Source of the DNA: Brienomyrus brachyistius
Taxonomy: Eukaryota > Chordata > Actinopteri > Osteoglossiformes > Mormyridae
NCBI RefSeq assembly: GCF_023856365.1
Contig: NC_064536.1
Span: forward strand, 35,518,776 to 35,582,775
Reading direction: 5' to 3'
Length of the DNA: 64,000 bases
This document shows positions 43,525-53,955 of the stretch, piece by piece (positions within the stretch are counted from its first letter, which is position 1; each line of letters begins with the position of its first letter). Both the position numbers and the translations under genes were made by a program. A model generated the notes under the pieces. That model saw only the letters and a program-made list of their open reading frames with translations. It had not been told where the DNA came from and made no database searches.

Positions 43525-44849
43525 AGGTAGTTTACGGTTATAAGGAAGTTTACATTCAGCCTAGTTATTCGTATCTTTGGAAGAATTAACTCTTTCCGAA
43601 TGTCTATGAAAAACAATAAACTTTCTGAGTCTGCTCAGCCGGCAGGGGTCGGGAGTTGGGTAACTTGAGATGATCTTGTTTTGATCGGGTGCAATGTAAC
43701 CCCCCCCCCCGCCGCCTATTGGTGACATTCAGGTTAATGTATTATTTTGCTTAACTTAACTTTAGATCCTCTCATTTTCGACCTGGTTGTCTCTGTATAT
43801 GTGAATTCAAGACCTAACTTTTTCCGTTACTAAAATGCATTTTCCATCACTTTACATTATAATGTACGATCTGCTTGCAGTTTCCAGCCTAAACACGGCT
43901 AACAGCTCGTCTTTGCTTACTGACGTGTAACTGTTTTTTTTCACTTTCTAGGAACTTGCTAAATATGAGCAAATGGAGGATCAAGTCGTGTTGACGGAGA
44001 AAGGTGAGGCAACGGTTTGTTTTGCTCGGACTCTGGGTCCCCCCCACCCCGCGGTGACGTAAGCGATTACGTAACTCTCTGCTCCCGCAGAGCTGCTCGA
44101 GGACGGCTTCGGGGATCACCCATTCTACCACTGCGTCGTGTCGGAGGTGCCGAGGGACCACAATGGCGCCAAAGGTGCATGCAGCCTCTCCGTGTTCTGG
44201 CCTTTCCAGCAGCCCCGGGCTCCGGCTCCCCCTGGTGTTTCTGCACTAAAGGAATTTTAGCCGCTCTGCAGTGTAATTCTTATGTTGGCTACTCACTGAC
44301 ATCAAACTGTCAGTCTCATTCATATATTACTTTTACTCGCATTCCAGGTCATGCTGTAGTTGGATTCGCCATGTACTACTTCACATATGACCCCTGGATC
44401 GGCAAACTGCTATACCTGGAAGATTTCTATGTGATGGAAGAGTATCGAGGTGAGCTCCCTATACCTGCCACTCTCTGTGCTCAGTCTGGAGCATTTGTAC
44501 GTTCACTCAGCTGTCTGTATCTTCCCCATCAGGTTTTGGAATCGGGTCAGAGATCTTAAAGTACCTGAGTCATGTGAGTATTGTTGGCAGCTGAGGCAAT
44601 GCTGCCCTCCTCCCTGTTCTTCCCCCGCCCTCCTCCCTGCTCCCTCCCCTGCCTGACGGGCTGTCTCTCCCCTGCCAGACGGCCGTGTCGAGCCGCTGCA
44701 GCAGTATGCACTTCATTGTGGCTGAGTGGAACAAGCCATCCATCGAGTTCTACAAGCGGCGCGGCGCCGCCGATCTCTCGCACGAGGAGGGATGGCGCCT
44801 CTTCAAGATCGACAAGGAGAACCTGCTCAAGATGTCCGCCGAAGAGTGA
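43461..44849 (+). CDS. sat1: sat1, spermidine/spermine N1-acetyltransferase (complete, 6 exons)
   Basis: Exons: 43461-43526, 43952-44003, 44091-44174, 44348-44449, 44533-44573, 44679-44849, all GT-AG. They join to 171 residues, exactly the length of human SSAT1. The enzyme moves acetyl from acetyl-CoA to N1 of spermidine or spermine in the cytosol, the rate-limiting step of polyamine breakdown. The GNAT acetyl-CoA motif [10 protein letters not shown] spans exons 4 and 5, with [19 protein letters not shown] before it and [17 protein letters not shown] after. The N-terminus [20 protein letters not shown] is typical. In mammals an alternative poison exon between exons 3 and 4 responds to polyamines; intron 3 here is only 173 bp and I see no clear counterpart. 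Two upstream start codons lie in the leader. Confidence 0.96.
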
Positions 44850-45059
44850 GGGGTGGGGGCCAGGCCCAGAGCCAGCATGAGCCGGCTGGGGAGCCTCTGC
44901 CTTCATCGCTAGCCTCAAACCCAATGCTAGTTTGATCTCGTTTGATCGCTTCTGCTATGTAGGAAAGTCGTGCCACCCAGCAAACCACAATGCTAATCAG
45001 CTCTGCGTGTAATGCACCACTTCCTGTAATGCTGCACTAACATGTACGCTTCTTCCTTT

Positions 45060-45084
45060 AATAAAAAAAATATAAATGAATAAA
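45060..45084 (+). terminator. sat1 polyadenylation signals
   Basis: Two AATAAA hexamers, 45060-45065 and 45079-45084, about 210-230 bases after the sat1 stop codon. Confidence 0.75.
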
Positions 45085-45099
45085 AGAGTAACTCTTGGT

Positions 45100-48000
45100 T
45101 GTTGTGTCATTTCCTGGAGATTCCATGAATGATAAAGGAGCACAGGGCATTAATCAGAGCCACTGAACATGGAGCAAAACTTGAACACTCAAAGACCCCC
45201 CCCCCCCTGCCATAGGTTGAAGTTCATAGTCAGTTAAACATTGATGAGATCCAGGACTATGTTCCTTGGGCAATAGGGATGGGACAGAGAGGACAAGATA
45301 CCTGACTGCATGCTGAATTTAGCAGCAGTGTTTAGCCGCCACCTTAAAGCCCCTACATTTTGTGCTGCAAAGTCAACCAGCCCAACATCAGCTCTCACAC
45401 TGTCACTACTGAGCTAATGTCATCTGCACATGGCACATATGTAGTAGTTTACAGATGTGTTGCTGCGTCAGACTGCGCTGGGCTTTATGGGTGTCAGCTG
45501 CCTGAGCTGGTGGTCATGAGATAGTTTGTGCCAGTCAGCAATCTCACTGGCAGTGATGTGCCATATAAATTACAGCATTTTTTTTCATACTCCACTCCCC
45601 ATAAGATGCTTGTGGTTCCTCGCTCTACTTAGCGATGGTTTGGTAAGATATGGTAAGAAATAAACCATCACTAACTACTTTTTTACCCTACTTCCTGTCA
45701 GATGCACTGAGCATGCCACGATTAGCCCTTGGGTAGGCCCCACGCCCCCTACACCCCATCACACACAAGGCAGGATCACAAGTAGATAAATATTTGAGAA
45801 GATGCCTGAGGGCATCTGACTCGCTTCCAGGGACACTTCACAGCTACCAGCCTCTTGAGCTCCTGCTTTTCCTGACCTTTAATGCCTGCCAGGTGGTGAA
45901 AGTATCCCCCCCCAGCCCATAAGCACACATAAGCTGAAATGCTGACGGAAAGAGCCAGAATATTCTGCTGCTTCCTCCCTTGAAGTACGGAGGGAGTCGG
46001 CCCCATCTGCTCACAGCCAGCACTTCCCTTTCGGAAAGCGCCGGCCCGGTCCCAGGGGCCAAGTGGAGGGGCAGTGCCGGGCTGCTACAGACACTGCACA
46101 CACACACGAGCCTGAGGAGAGGCAGCTTAGAGAGACAAAAATGTGAAAGGGGTGTGTTGTGGGTGTCGTGCCAGAACTGTTATCAGGAAATCTTATGAGG
46201 GCATTTAAACATCCAAAGGTACAGCAAAGCTCCGAAGCAAGATTTCAGGAGATCCCACCCTGCTGAGCTGCATGTCCCTCCTCACAGGTCCAAACGCCCT
46301 TGCTGAGCTGATGGAGGCGCTCTGCTCAGAAGGTAGATGGGCTACATTAGGTGGAGCATCAAGATGTGCTCAGCGAGGATGGCAATGTCACATTACAGCA
46401 GGGGATGTAAACATCATTCTTTGCATGCGTGTGCCGATGTGTGTGGGCACTCGCCCACACTGTGAGTACCTGAGAGAGCTTGTCACGCTCATCTCTGTCA
46501 TATTTGTCAGCATATACCTGGCTGAGCAGGACTAAGCCGGTCATATTTCAGTAACAAAACCGCGAGCTTGCGTGGAGAGATAGACAATGAGGAAGTGAGA
46601 GTGGCGGAGTGCAACAATGAGAGAAAATAACCTCTCCCCCAAGTAGCATGTTACACTGGGCCAGAGCGCCACCTTCAGGCTGCCTCAGAATGAACAGTTC
46701 TTAAGATTCCTCAGCAGAAACACTCTGGTACCACATTAATGACACTTCAGGGATATTCTGAAGCCTCCCTGTTTAAAAACATTTGAATTGTAAAAACTTG
46801 AATTTCATCTAAAAAATGTTAAAAATCCAGATGCATAGAAATATAACATTATTTACAACCGGCAGTTTTTTATGAATACTAAGTACTGGCTATGTCCAAT
46901 AAAAGATATTGAAACAATTGTGTTAAGAATCACATTATTGTTATGAAATTACATCAGTAAAGCCTCTGCTATCATTTCCTTACCTTATTCACGTGTTTTC
47001 CTCTGAGAAGAGAGCATTAAGGTTTTTGGTTTGTCCATCTGTGCGAACAGCGGCCTCCAGTGGCGATTAAGCCACATCGACTCATAGCGGGTCCCTCTGA
47101 CTCTAGGCGCTGGACCCAGCTGTGTGTGATGTTTCTCTAACATCCTGCTGTCTCTGCACTACAGGCCTTGGGTCATGTGACTTTACAGCCTGGGGAACCG
47201 GCTCACCTAACTCATTGAATGGTGAATAATGGTGACATTACAGTGTGAAACAGGGAGGAGTCATATCTCGCACTGGAAACAAACACTCACGGTGTTCCTT
47301 AGAAGTTAATGAATGGATCTGTGAACTGAAGGCCAGGTACGAAGAACAGTCATGCTTTTAGCTGATGGTGCTGCAGATGGGGAAACTTACACAAGAGTAT
47401 ATCACGAACTTTACAGTGAGCCTGGACACATGACCACATGTGCAAAAACACAGTCATAAATGGGCACAGACACACTGTGAGAACACAGCACAGTCACAGT
47501 CCGGCACAGACACCTGGTGAGGACAAAGCAGTTACAATCAGCCAGAGACACGCAGTGTGCACACAGCACACAATCACAGATGGGCACAGACACACGGTGA
47601 GTATATAGCACAGTCACAGTCATGATGGAAACACAACACACAGTCACAGTCGGGCACAGGCACACGGTGAGAACACACACACATACACAGTCACAAACAT
47701 GCAGAGCAGTCACAGACACACAAACACAGACAGATATGTGCAAGGCACAGTCCCACTCTGGCTGAGTGTTCCACAGGCTGCCCTCTGCCTGGAGCAGCAC
47801 ACAGCGACACGGGCAGATGTCTCACCAGACAGCAAGCAGAGCAGGTTGTACAGTATGAACGTTTATTTATGGAGTGAAGTTCTGCAGTGAGCAGCCAGTC
47901 AGCAGTAAATATACTGTCAGTAATCCTCATATTTCCTAGAAATCTGTCACCTACAAGCGAATATGTCATTTTTGGCAGAGGAAAGGATTGGAGCGTAAGA

Positions 48001-49259
48001 GTGTAAGAAGAGGTGGTGATGTGCTGGGGGACGAAGGGGGTTATATCTGTACAGAGTATTGAATGGACTGAAATAGCTCAGATATGTACAAACGTGGAGG
48101 CAGCGAGAACGGACAGGTGAAAGACAATCCTGCTCCATTGGGCACAAGGCGCAAGGTCGCCCAGCGATGGGGATATTCAGCAAGCCCCCCCCCCCCACTC
48201 CCCACTGGCAGCTGCAGCAGAACCGGCACGGGGTGGGGGGAGACGCCCAAACACACCTGCTTCATTCCCACTAAGGAGAACACCGAGATGCCTACTGTGG
48301 CATGGAGATGCAGCATGGGGCAGAGGGCGGGGGGTGTAGCAAGACCAAAGAGCAGCAAGAGGCATCAGAGATTCAGAGATACGCCCAGGTCACCCTCAGA
48401 GCCACCAGGGTCTGAGAGTGAAGGAGCAGACGGGGCAGCAGGCGGCTGTGACAGGGAGCGTTTATAAAGGCAAAGGAAACACAGGACACACGAGCGGGAA
48501 ATAAATACAGCAGGAAAGGCGGACAGACGATCAGACAGCGATCTACACACTCTGGAAGCCATAAACTTTCCAATCTCAGACAGTGCAGTGCATATCTCCC
48601 CCCTCCCCCCCCCCATAACCCCCCACCTACATGTAGCCCTCCGACTGCAGGTAACTCATCACCTCTTTTACACACATTACATCGCATTTCTTTAGTTCTG
48701 GTCCCTGCCTGCCAGCATTGCACACGGACAGACAAATTCCAGACCTAATATTACAGGAAGTGGCGAAACATTTCAGGAAATGGCATGACATCACAGGAAG
48801 TTGCATGACATCACAGGAAGAGTGAAAGACCCAGAGGTACAGCTGGAAATAAAAAGACTTGAGACGGACTTGTAGGGATTGCTGGTCATGATTGGTGGAA
48901 AACAATTATCCCAGAAATCTGCAAAAATCTTTAGTTTTCTTTTGAATTTTTTTTTTGAAAAATCTGCCTCTTTAAAAACGATCTAAAATGACCAAACCCT
49001 GATGGGGCACCCAAATCCCAGTCGGTCACACGTTTGTCTTCAAGTAAGCTCTGGTCTCAAGAATAAAAGGGGTAGAATTTGACTGTAGTGTTACTTATTC
49101 CAACAGGTATAAACTGTTTTATGCTCTCCTGTCCTTATTTAGTGTATTTATTTCGCTAGGCTTGCAGAGACATAATGTAGCCACAAAGATGGGTACTACA
49201 GAAAAAAAATCAACAGTTTGGGTTTCACTAGAGGGCGCCAGCAGGAGGCACTCCACCCC
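45100..49259. other. sat1-klhl15 spacer, probably including the klhl15 3' UTR
   Basis: No coding exon was recognised. Mammalian KLHL15 has a long 3' UTR, so much of this may be its transcribed tail; TTTATT (AATAAA on the minus strand) at 47862-47867 is one candidate end. At 47430-47720 there is a degenerate tandem pattern of CACAGTCACAGTC, GGGCACAGACACAC and GGTGAGAACACA. In human, APOO lies between SAT1 and KLHL15; I saw no APOO-like exon here. A minus-strand frame ending KEVMSYLQSEGYM at 48627 is not supported by homology I know. Confidence 0.4.
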
Positions 49260-51358
49260 TCAGCTGCAGCGCCGCACATGCTCCAGCACATACTCTGGGA
49301 AGTGCAGGCTGCACACCTGCAGCCCATCCAGTTTGCAAGGCATCCTGGGATACTCATCTTCCTTCCACTTGTTCTCTTCCGGGTCAAAGGTCAGGATGGA
49401 GTCGCTGTAGTGGCCATTGTAGCAGAGGCCACCCAACACCATGATCTGCTTTTCCAGCACCGCCACACCATGGCCGCTGCGCCCGATGGGCATGGAGGCC
49501 AGGATGGTCCACTCGTCGGCCTGTGGGTCATACACCTCGGTGGAGGGGCAGCCCTGCGACTCAAAGGAGGCGCGCAGCACCACACACACGCCCCCGAACA
49601 CATAGAGCTTGCCATTGTGCGATATCATCTTGTGGAAGCAGCGTGCATAGTTCATCTTGGATTTATTCTCCCAGCAGCCGCTGAGTGCGGCAGCCCGGCG
49701 GCCCCGGGGCTCCGGCACCCCCTCCCTGCTGGGATCAAAGACGCACACCTGCTTGGAGGTGGAGGAGGACGTGATACCACCAGTGATGTAGAGCTTGCCG
49801 TCCAGTACGGTGCCCTCATGGCCGTACTTGTTGACGGGGTAGGGGTCCACAAACTCCCAGCGGTTTTCAGCGATGCTGTAGCGCTCTGTGGAATAAAAGG
49901 TTTCGTCACGCGTGCGGCCCGCCACGGCGTAGATGAAGCGGCCCACCACGCCCACAGCGAACTCGGAGCGTGGCACCGACATGTCGGCCATGCGCAGCCA
50001 GGAGTTGTGCCGCGGGTCGTAGCGGTACACCTTCGATGAGGCATGGAACTCGCCATCAGGGCCTAGCTCCTCACCGCCCAGCAGGAAGACAAAGTTGTTG
50101 AGGACGGCGAGGCAGTCGGGCCGCAGCGGCACCTGCGGACCCTCCAGCTCCCACCACACCTTGGGCTTGTGCAGCAGCAGCACCTTGCTGTTCACCATGC
50201 TGTGGCCAATCATGCCACGGAAGACAGCCGTCTGTGGCCGCGCCGACCGGATGCGGTTGGCTCTGGTGTCCAGCAGCGGCTGTTCATTGGTCTGTTGGAA
50301 GTAGCTAAGCGCTTGCTCCACCTCCTGCCGCAGCTGTCGTGAGTAACGGTAAAACTCTGAGGTCTTCACCTGATGGGAGACAGCCACAGTCAGAGGGAGA
50401 TACAGAGAGTTCCCCAGGCTGGACACCGTGACCCACTGGCATGCCCCACACTGGGCACCGTGACCCACTGGCATGCCCCGCAATGAGCACCGTGACCCAC
50501 TGGCATACCCTGCACTGGGCACCGTGACCCACTGGCATACCCTGCACTGGGCCCCGTGACCCACTGGCATACCCTGCACTGGGGACCGTGACCCACTGGC
50601 ATACCCTGCACTGGGCACCGTGACCCACTGGCATGCAATGTTGGACCACTCACCTTCTCGAAAATGTTGGCGGGCGTCATGAGGCAGAAGCGCAGGCTCT
50701 TCACCACGGCATCAGTGTGTCGCCAACGCCGGCGGTCGTGCCGCAGCCAGGCCTGCACTGCCTCATACAGCTCAATCTCGGGGAAGCGGCTCAGCCGGTC
50801 GCTGTCTAGGTACACCAGCAGCTTCTCCAGGCTTAGGTAGGACAGGAAGTCGGCGCGGCCCATCAGCGGCACAAAGTTATCGAGCAGGAAGGCGTCCAGC
50901 TGCTCCTGCACACCCTCCACGGCAACGCTGAAGTCCTCAAGCAGGCGCATGACCTCGGCGCAGTTCTCCAGGCACATCTTGGCCAGCAGGAATGAGCAGC
51001 AGAACTCCACTACTTCAGTGAGCTGCACGTACATGGCAGCTTGCAGGATCTCTTGCACGGTGGGCATGCTCAGCTCCAGCGTGCCGTAGTACATGAACTG
51101 CAGCACGTGTCCGAATCCGGCTGCCGTCAGCCCCTTCATGTGGATGCGGTCCTGATCGCGCTCGCGCATGTCCGCCGTGAACATGACCCGAAAGTAGTCG
51201 CTTTGCGTGGCCAGCAGTGCCTTGTGTGCTTGGAAGTGCTGCTCCTCAATGAGCAGGGTGACGTCCAGCAGGAGGCGCTCTTCGTAGAGGGCGCGGAAGC
51301 CAGAGGACACACTGCCATCATGGGCCTGTGACAGGTACACCTCCACGTCCCCTGCCAT
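49260..51358 (-). CDS. klhl15: klhl15, Kelch-like protein 15 (complete coding region, 2 coding exons)
   Basis: Coding exons 50654-51358 (235 codons) and 49260-50369 (369 codons plus stop) join in phase 0 at FEK|VKTSEFYRYS, giving 604 residues, the same as human. KLHL15 is a substrate adaptor of the Cullin-3 E3 ubiquitin ligase. The BTB domain lies near residues 30-130 (LLLDVTLLIEEQHFQAHKAL; LQFMYYGTLEL), then a BACK domain (ENCAEVMRLLEDF; FPEIELYEAVQAWLRHDRRR), then Kelch repeats (VFLLGGEELGPDG, IYAVAGRTRDET, LYITGGITSSST, LYVFGGVCV, IMVLGGLCYNG). The exon before the ATG has an acceptor at 51366-51368 (CAG), leaving only 7 leader bases in the coding exon. The 284-bp coding intron is mostly minisatellite. 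Confidence 0.96.
50419..50636. repeat. 32-bp minisatellite filling the klhl15 coding intron
   Basis: About seven copies of CTGGGCACCGTGACCCACTG plus GCATACCCTGCA, period 32 bp, with few changes between copies. They occupy about three quarters of the 284-bp intron (50370-50653). The splice sites on both sides are intact. Confidence 0.95.
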
Positions 51359-51425
51359 CTCACACCTGTGCCGGGGAGGGCGGTGGGGGGGTCACACACG
51401 CAAACAGACACATGTGACCACACAA

Positions 51426-51463
51426 CATGTGTGGATCAGCAACATTTTGCTGATCCACACATG
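51426..51463. repeat. Perfect 17-bp hairpin with a 4-base loop
   Basis: CATGTGTGGATCAGCAA at 51426-51442, loop CATT, then its exact reverse complement at 51447-51463. It lies in the presumed 5' intron of klhl15. Confidence 0.9.
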
Positions 51464-52515
51464 GAAACAACCCATTGTGAATCATTCAGAGTAAACATGC
51501 ATCAGAGAGTGGCCCCGGAGGGGGGGGGGGGGATCTACCTCTTGGGTCCCTCGGGGCCTAACACGGGCTTGCCTGATGAGGTACCGAGGGCCAGCTCACA
51601 TTTTCTCTGCTTGTATTTCCCCTGCTCTGTGATGTGACAAACACACAGAGAGAGAGAACATCAGGAACCCCACAAACCAACCCGTTTGCAATGCCGCCTA
51701 CCACAGATAATGCCAACTGCATGGCAGGAACGCACAGCAGCTGCCTTGTGTCAACCGGCACAACAGCGCTGTCCTTATGTCAACTAGGATGGCACCTGTC
51801 TACTGTGATGCCCAGCAGATACAGTGCCAATCAACACCCTTTTTACGAACCTGAGCGTCACATATCCACTTACTGCTTAAGATCGGCGCTAGAGAAGATA
51901 CCGCAGCTACCAAAGGTACCAAAAAGGCATGCAGCACAGCATGGGAGTATTGATTGAAAATAATTTCATTGTTAGACATCCTGTGTGGATAAAGTTACAT
52001 GCAGACCGACTTGCATCGAAATAAACGAATCCATGTTTGAATGTAAAAGCACTGCACTTCGGCGTGCGGTGACAACCCACGCTGACATGTAGTTGTTATT
52101 TAAATGCCAAACGTGACCTTTAATGGCATGACGCCAGAGGTGAGGCTGGTTATAAATATCCCACTCACACGGCCCTCATTTCCAGTTATAACCGTACGAC
52201 TGTCACACAGCCGTCTGCGTGGCCGCTTCCCCACGCAGGTTCGGCGCTTTAAATCCTATGCCGGGCTCCGGCAGTCCGCTACTGACACCGGGGCGCCGAG
52301 CGCTCACCTCGGCGATGCGGCTCCACGCAGCCCCGCTTCGACCAGGCGGCTCTGGCCCCTTCGGACATGGAGTGACGCTGGATACCCGGAGCGACGCGCC
52401 GGTCTTCAAACGCTCATCGTCAGCGGCTCTCCTCGCTTCCTGCGCTTTTCCCAGCTACCATCACTGACACCCGATAACAAAACAGTGTCCATGTACAGCG
52501 CTCCCAGCCCTCGCA

Positions 52516-52552
52516 GACGCCATATTCTTCGCCGCACTGACGTCACTTCCTG
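52516..52552 (-). promoter_or_regulatory. klhl15 promoter: ETS-CRE composite and YY1 site
   Basis: On the minus strand, CAGGAAGTG (ETS) overlaps a full CRE palindrome TGACGTCA (52538-52545). About 12 bases further downstream lies AATATGGCGTC (52516-52526), a YY1-type start-site motif. The surrounding 52200-52560 is CpG-rich. This is the likely start of the klhl15 transcript, with the leader spliced to the exon at 51365. Confidence 0.6.
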
Positions 52553-52575
52553 CGCTTCTCAGGCTCTATCCACTG

Positions 52576-52870
52576 TACAGTGAACAGGGAGCAGTGAACT
52601 TCGTACAGTATACGACAAACAGGGAATAATGCATAGATAATGATGTACAGTCAACAGGAAGTAACGTGCAGTTGACACTGTACAATATACGATAAACATG
52701 GTTAGTTTATAGACAACAATGTACAAAGAACAGGTAGCAGCGGGCAGCGAACACCGTACAGTATGCAATAAACAGGGAATAATGTATAGATAATGTACAG
52801 GGAACAGCGTGTAGTGCACACCGTACAGTATACAATAAACAGGGAATAATGTGTAGATAATAATTTACAG
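52576..52870. repeat. Degenerate ~90-bp tandem repeat
   Basis: Repeated blocks of GTACAGTATAC(G/A)A(C/T)AAACAGGGAATAATG and TAGATAATGTACAG, about three and a half imperfect copies, between the klhl15 promoter and eif2s3. Confidence 0.75.
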
Positions 52871-53925
52871 TGAGCTCATTCCTTAACCCAGCGGCCAGTG
52901 ACTATAATTCAATGAGTGATAATGAATCTGGGCATTTTCAGTGACGCAGCCTCTCGGGTCAGAAAACGGCAATATAAGAGGCAGTTATGGGCACGGTCCA
53001 GGATCCACGGACAAAGCCTTTGAAATATTTTCCTTCAAATGTTGTCAAAAGACCAATAAAAATCGTTTATTTTTTCTCATAAAAAATCTGTTAAAATATA
53101 TGCTCTTCAAATAATTCAAGGAAAATGTGTAGCCGTATACAACACAAAACAACTATACACCAGATAACGTTTTGTTAAAACATTACTGACGTTAAAGTAC
53201 TGTACAAACAAAACAGTACATACATGAACAATATAAATATAAAATATAAATATTACAATGTAAATTCATAATCTCTTACATATCGTTTCTCCCAAATCAC
53301 ATTTATTGATAAAGGTAAAAGATGTACAAGGAACACAGTCCACATCCAAATTTTAAACCTTGCCAGGGGTACATATACAGATGCGTCGAGGAAAAGACAA
53401 ATAAGAAAAAAAATACAGAATTTGACAGTGTCAAATAATCTTACATGCCTTCTATGCTTTCTTGGTTTTGGACATCTACAGTTTATTTCCAAAAGCATTA
53501 AAACTACAAAAAACTGTCATAATGACATCAGAAAGAGGGGACGGACCCCAACTATTCCTTAAGTTTAAATATGACCATAAAGTCAAACTAATGTCTCATT
53601 AAACCAAAGAGAGCATTTTAAATCGACTGCTGTATACAACTACCATACAGAGGACCTTGCTTAATATTTCTGTTTAAAGAGGATATTTTCCAGATAAAGT
53701 AATCTAAGCAACCTACACTATTGCATCACCCGTTATCAACAGACACACTACGCCTATTTTTTATTATCAAAAGTCCATTTAAAAACACCAACTGACCAGC
53801 GTGGTTCGATAACTACATGAGTTTAATTTGTCATGATATTATATATAATGAATAAATTCGTTCTGATAAATGCCTTTTAATATTACGGCCCTGTAATAAA
53901 AGCATTCAGGCGGAAGCGGTGGCTC
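52871..53925. other. klhl15-eif2s3 spacer
   Basis: AT-rich, no gene recognised. The minus-strand frame 53253-53498 has no similarity I know and no promoter. Confidence 0.35.
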
Positions 53926-53955
53926 CTAATTTTCTTTTTCGCTCAAGATGGCGGG
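53926..53955 (+). promoter_or_regulatory. eif2s3 start region with pyrimidine tract and YY1 motif
   Basis: A pyrimidine-rich run (TTTTCTTTTTCGCTC) is followed by CAAGATGGCGGG, a near-perfect YY1 motif that contains the start codon. The pyrimidine run could be a TOP-like transcript start, common in translation genes. The leader would then be very short. Confidence 0.5.

Noticed and set aside
44175..44347. Polyamine-regulated poison exon in sat1 intron 3
   Set aside because: The intron is only 173 bp and I could not find a convincing internal exon with both splice sites.
46359..46544. Minus-strand frame with YADKYDRDERDKLSQ followed by a possible donor (CAG|GTACTC), considered as an APOO or other exon
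   Set aside because: It does not match APOO or another protein I recognise, and no neighbouring exons were found.
48627..48905. Minus-strand frame ending KEVMSYLQSEGYM with a possible acceptor, considered as a last exon
   Set aside because: No protein match, and the position fits the 3' UTR of klhl15.
49218..50039. 273-codon plus-strand ORF opposite klhl15
   Set aside because: Antisense shadow of the GC-rich Kelch exon.
50305..50649. ORFs with repeated GMPVGHGAQCRVCQWVTVPSAGYASGSR
   Set aside because: Translations of the 32-bp intronic minisatellite of klhl15.
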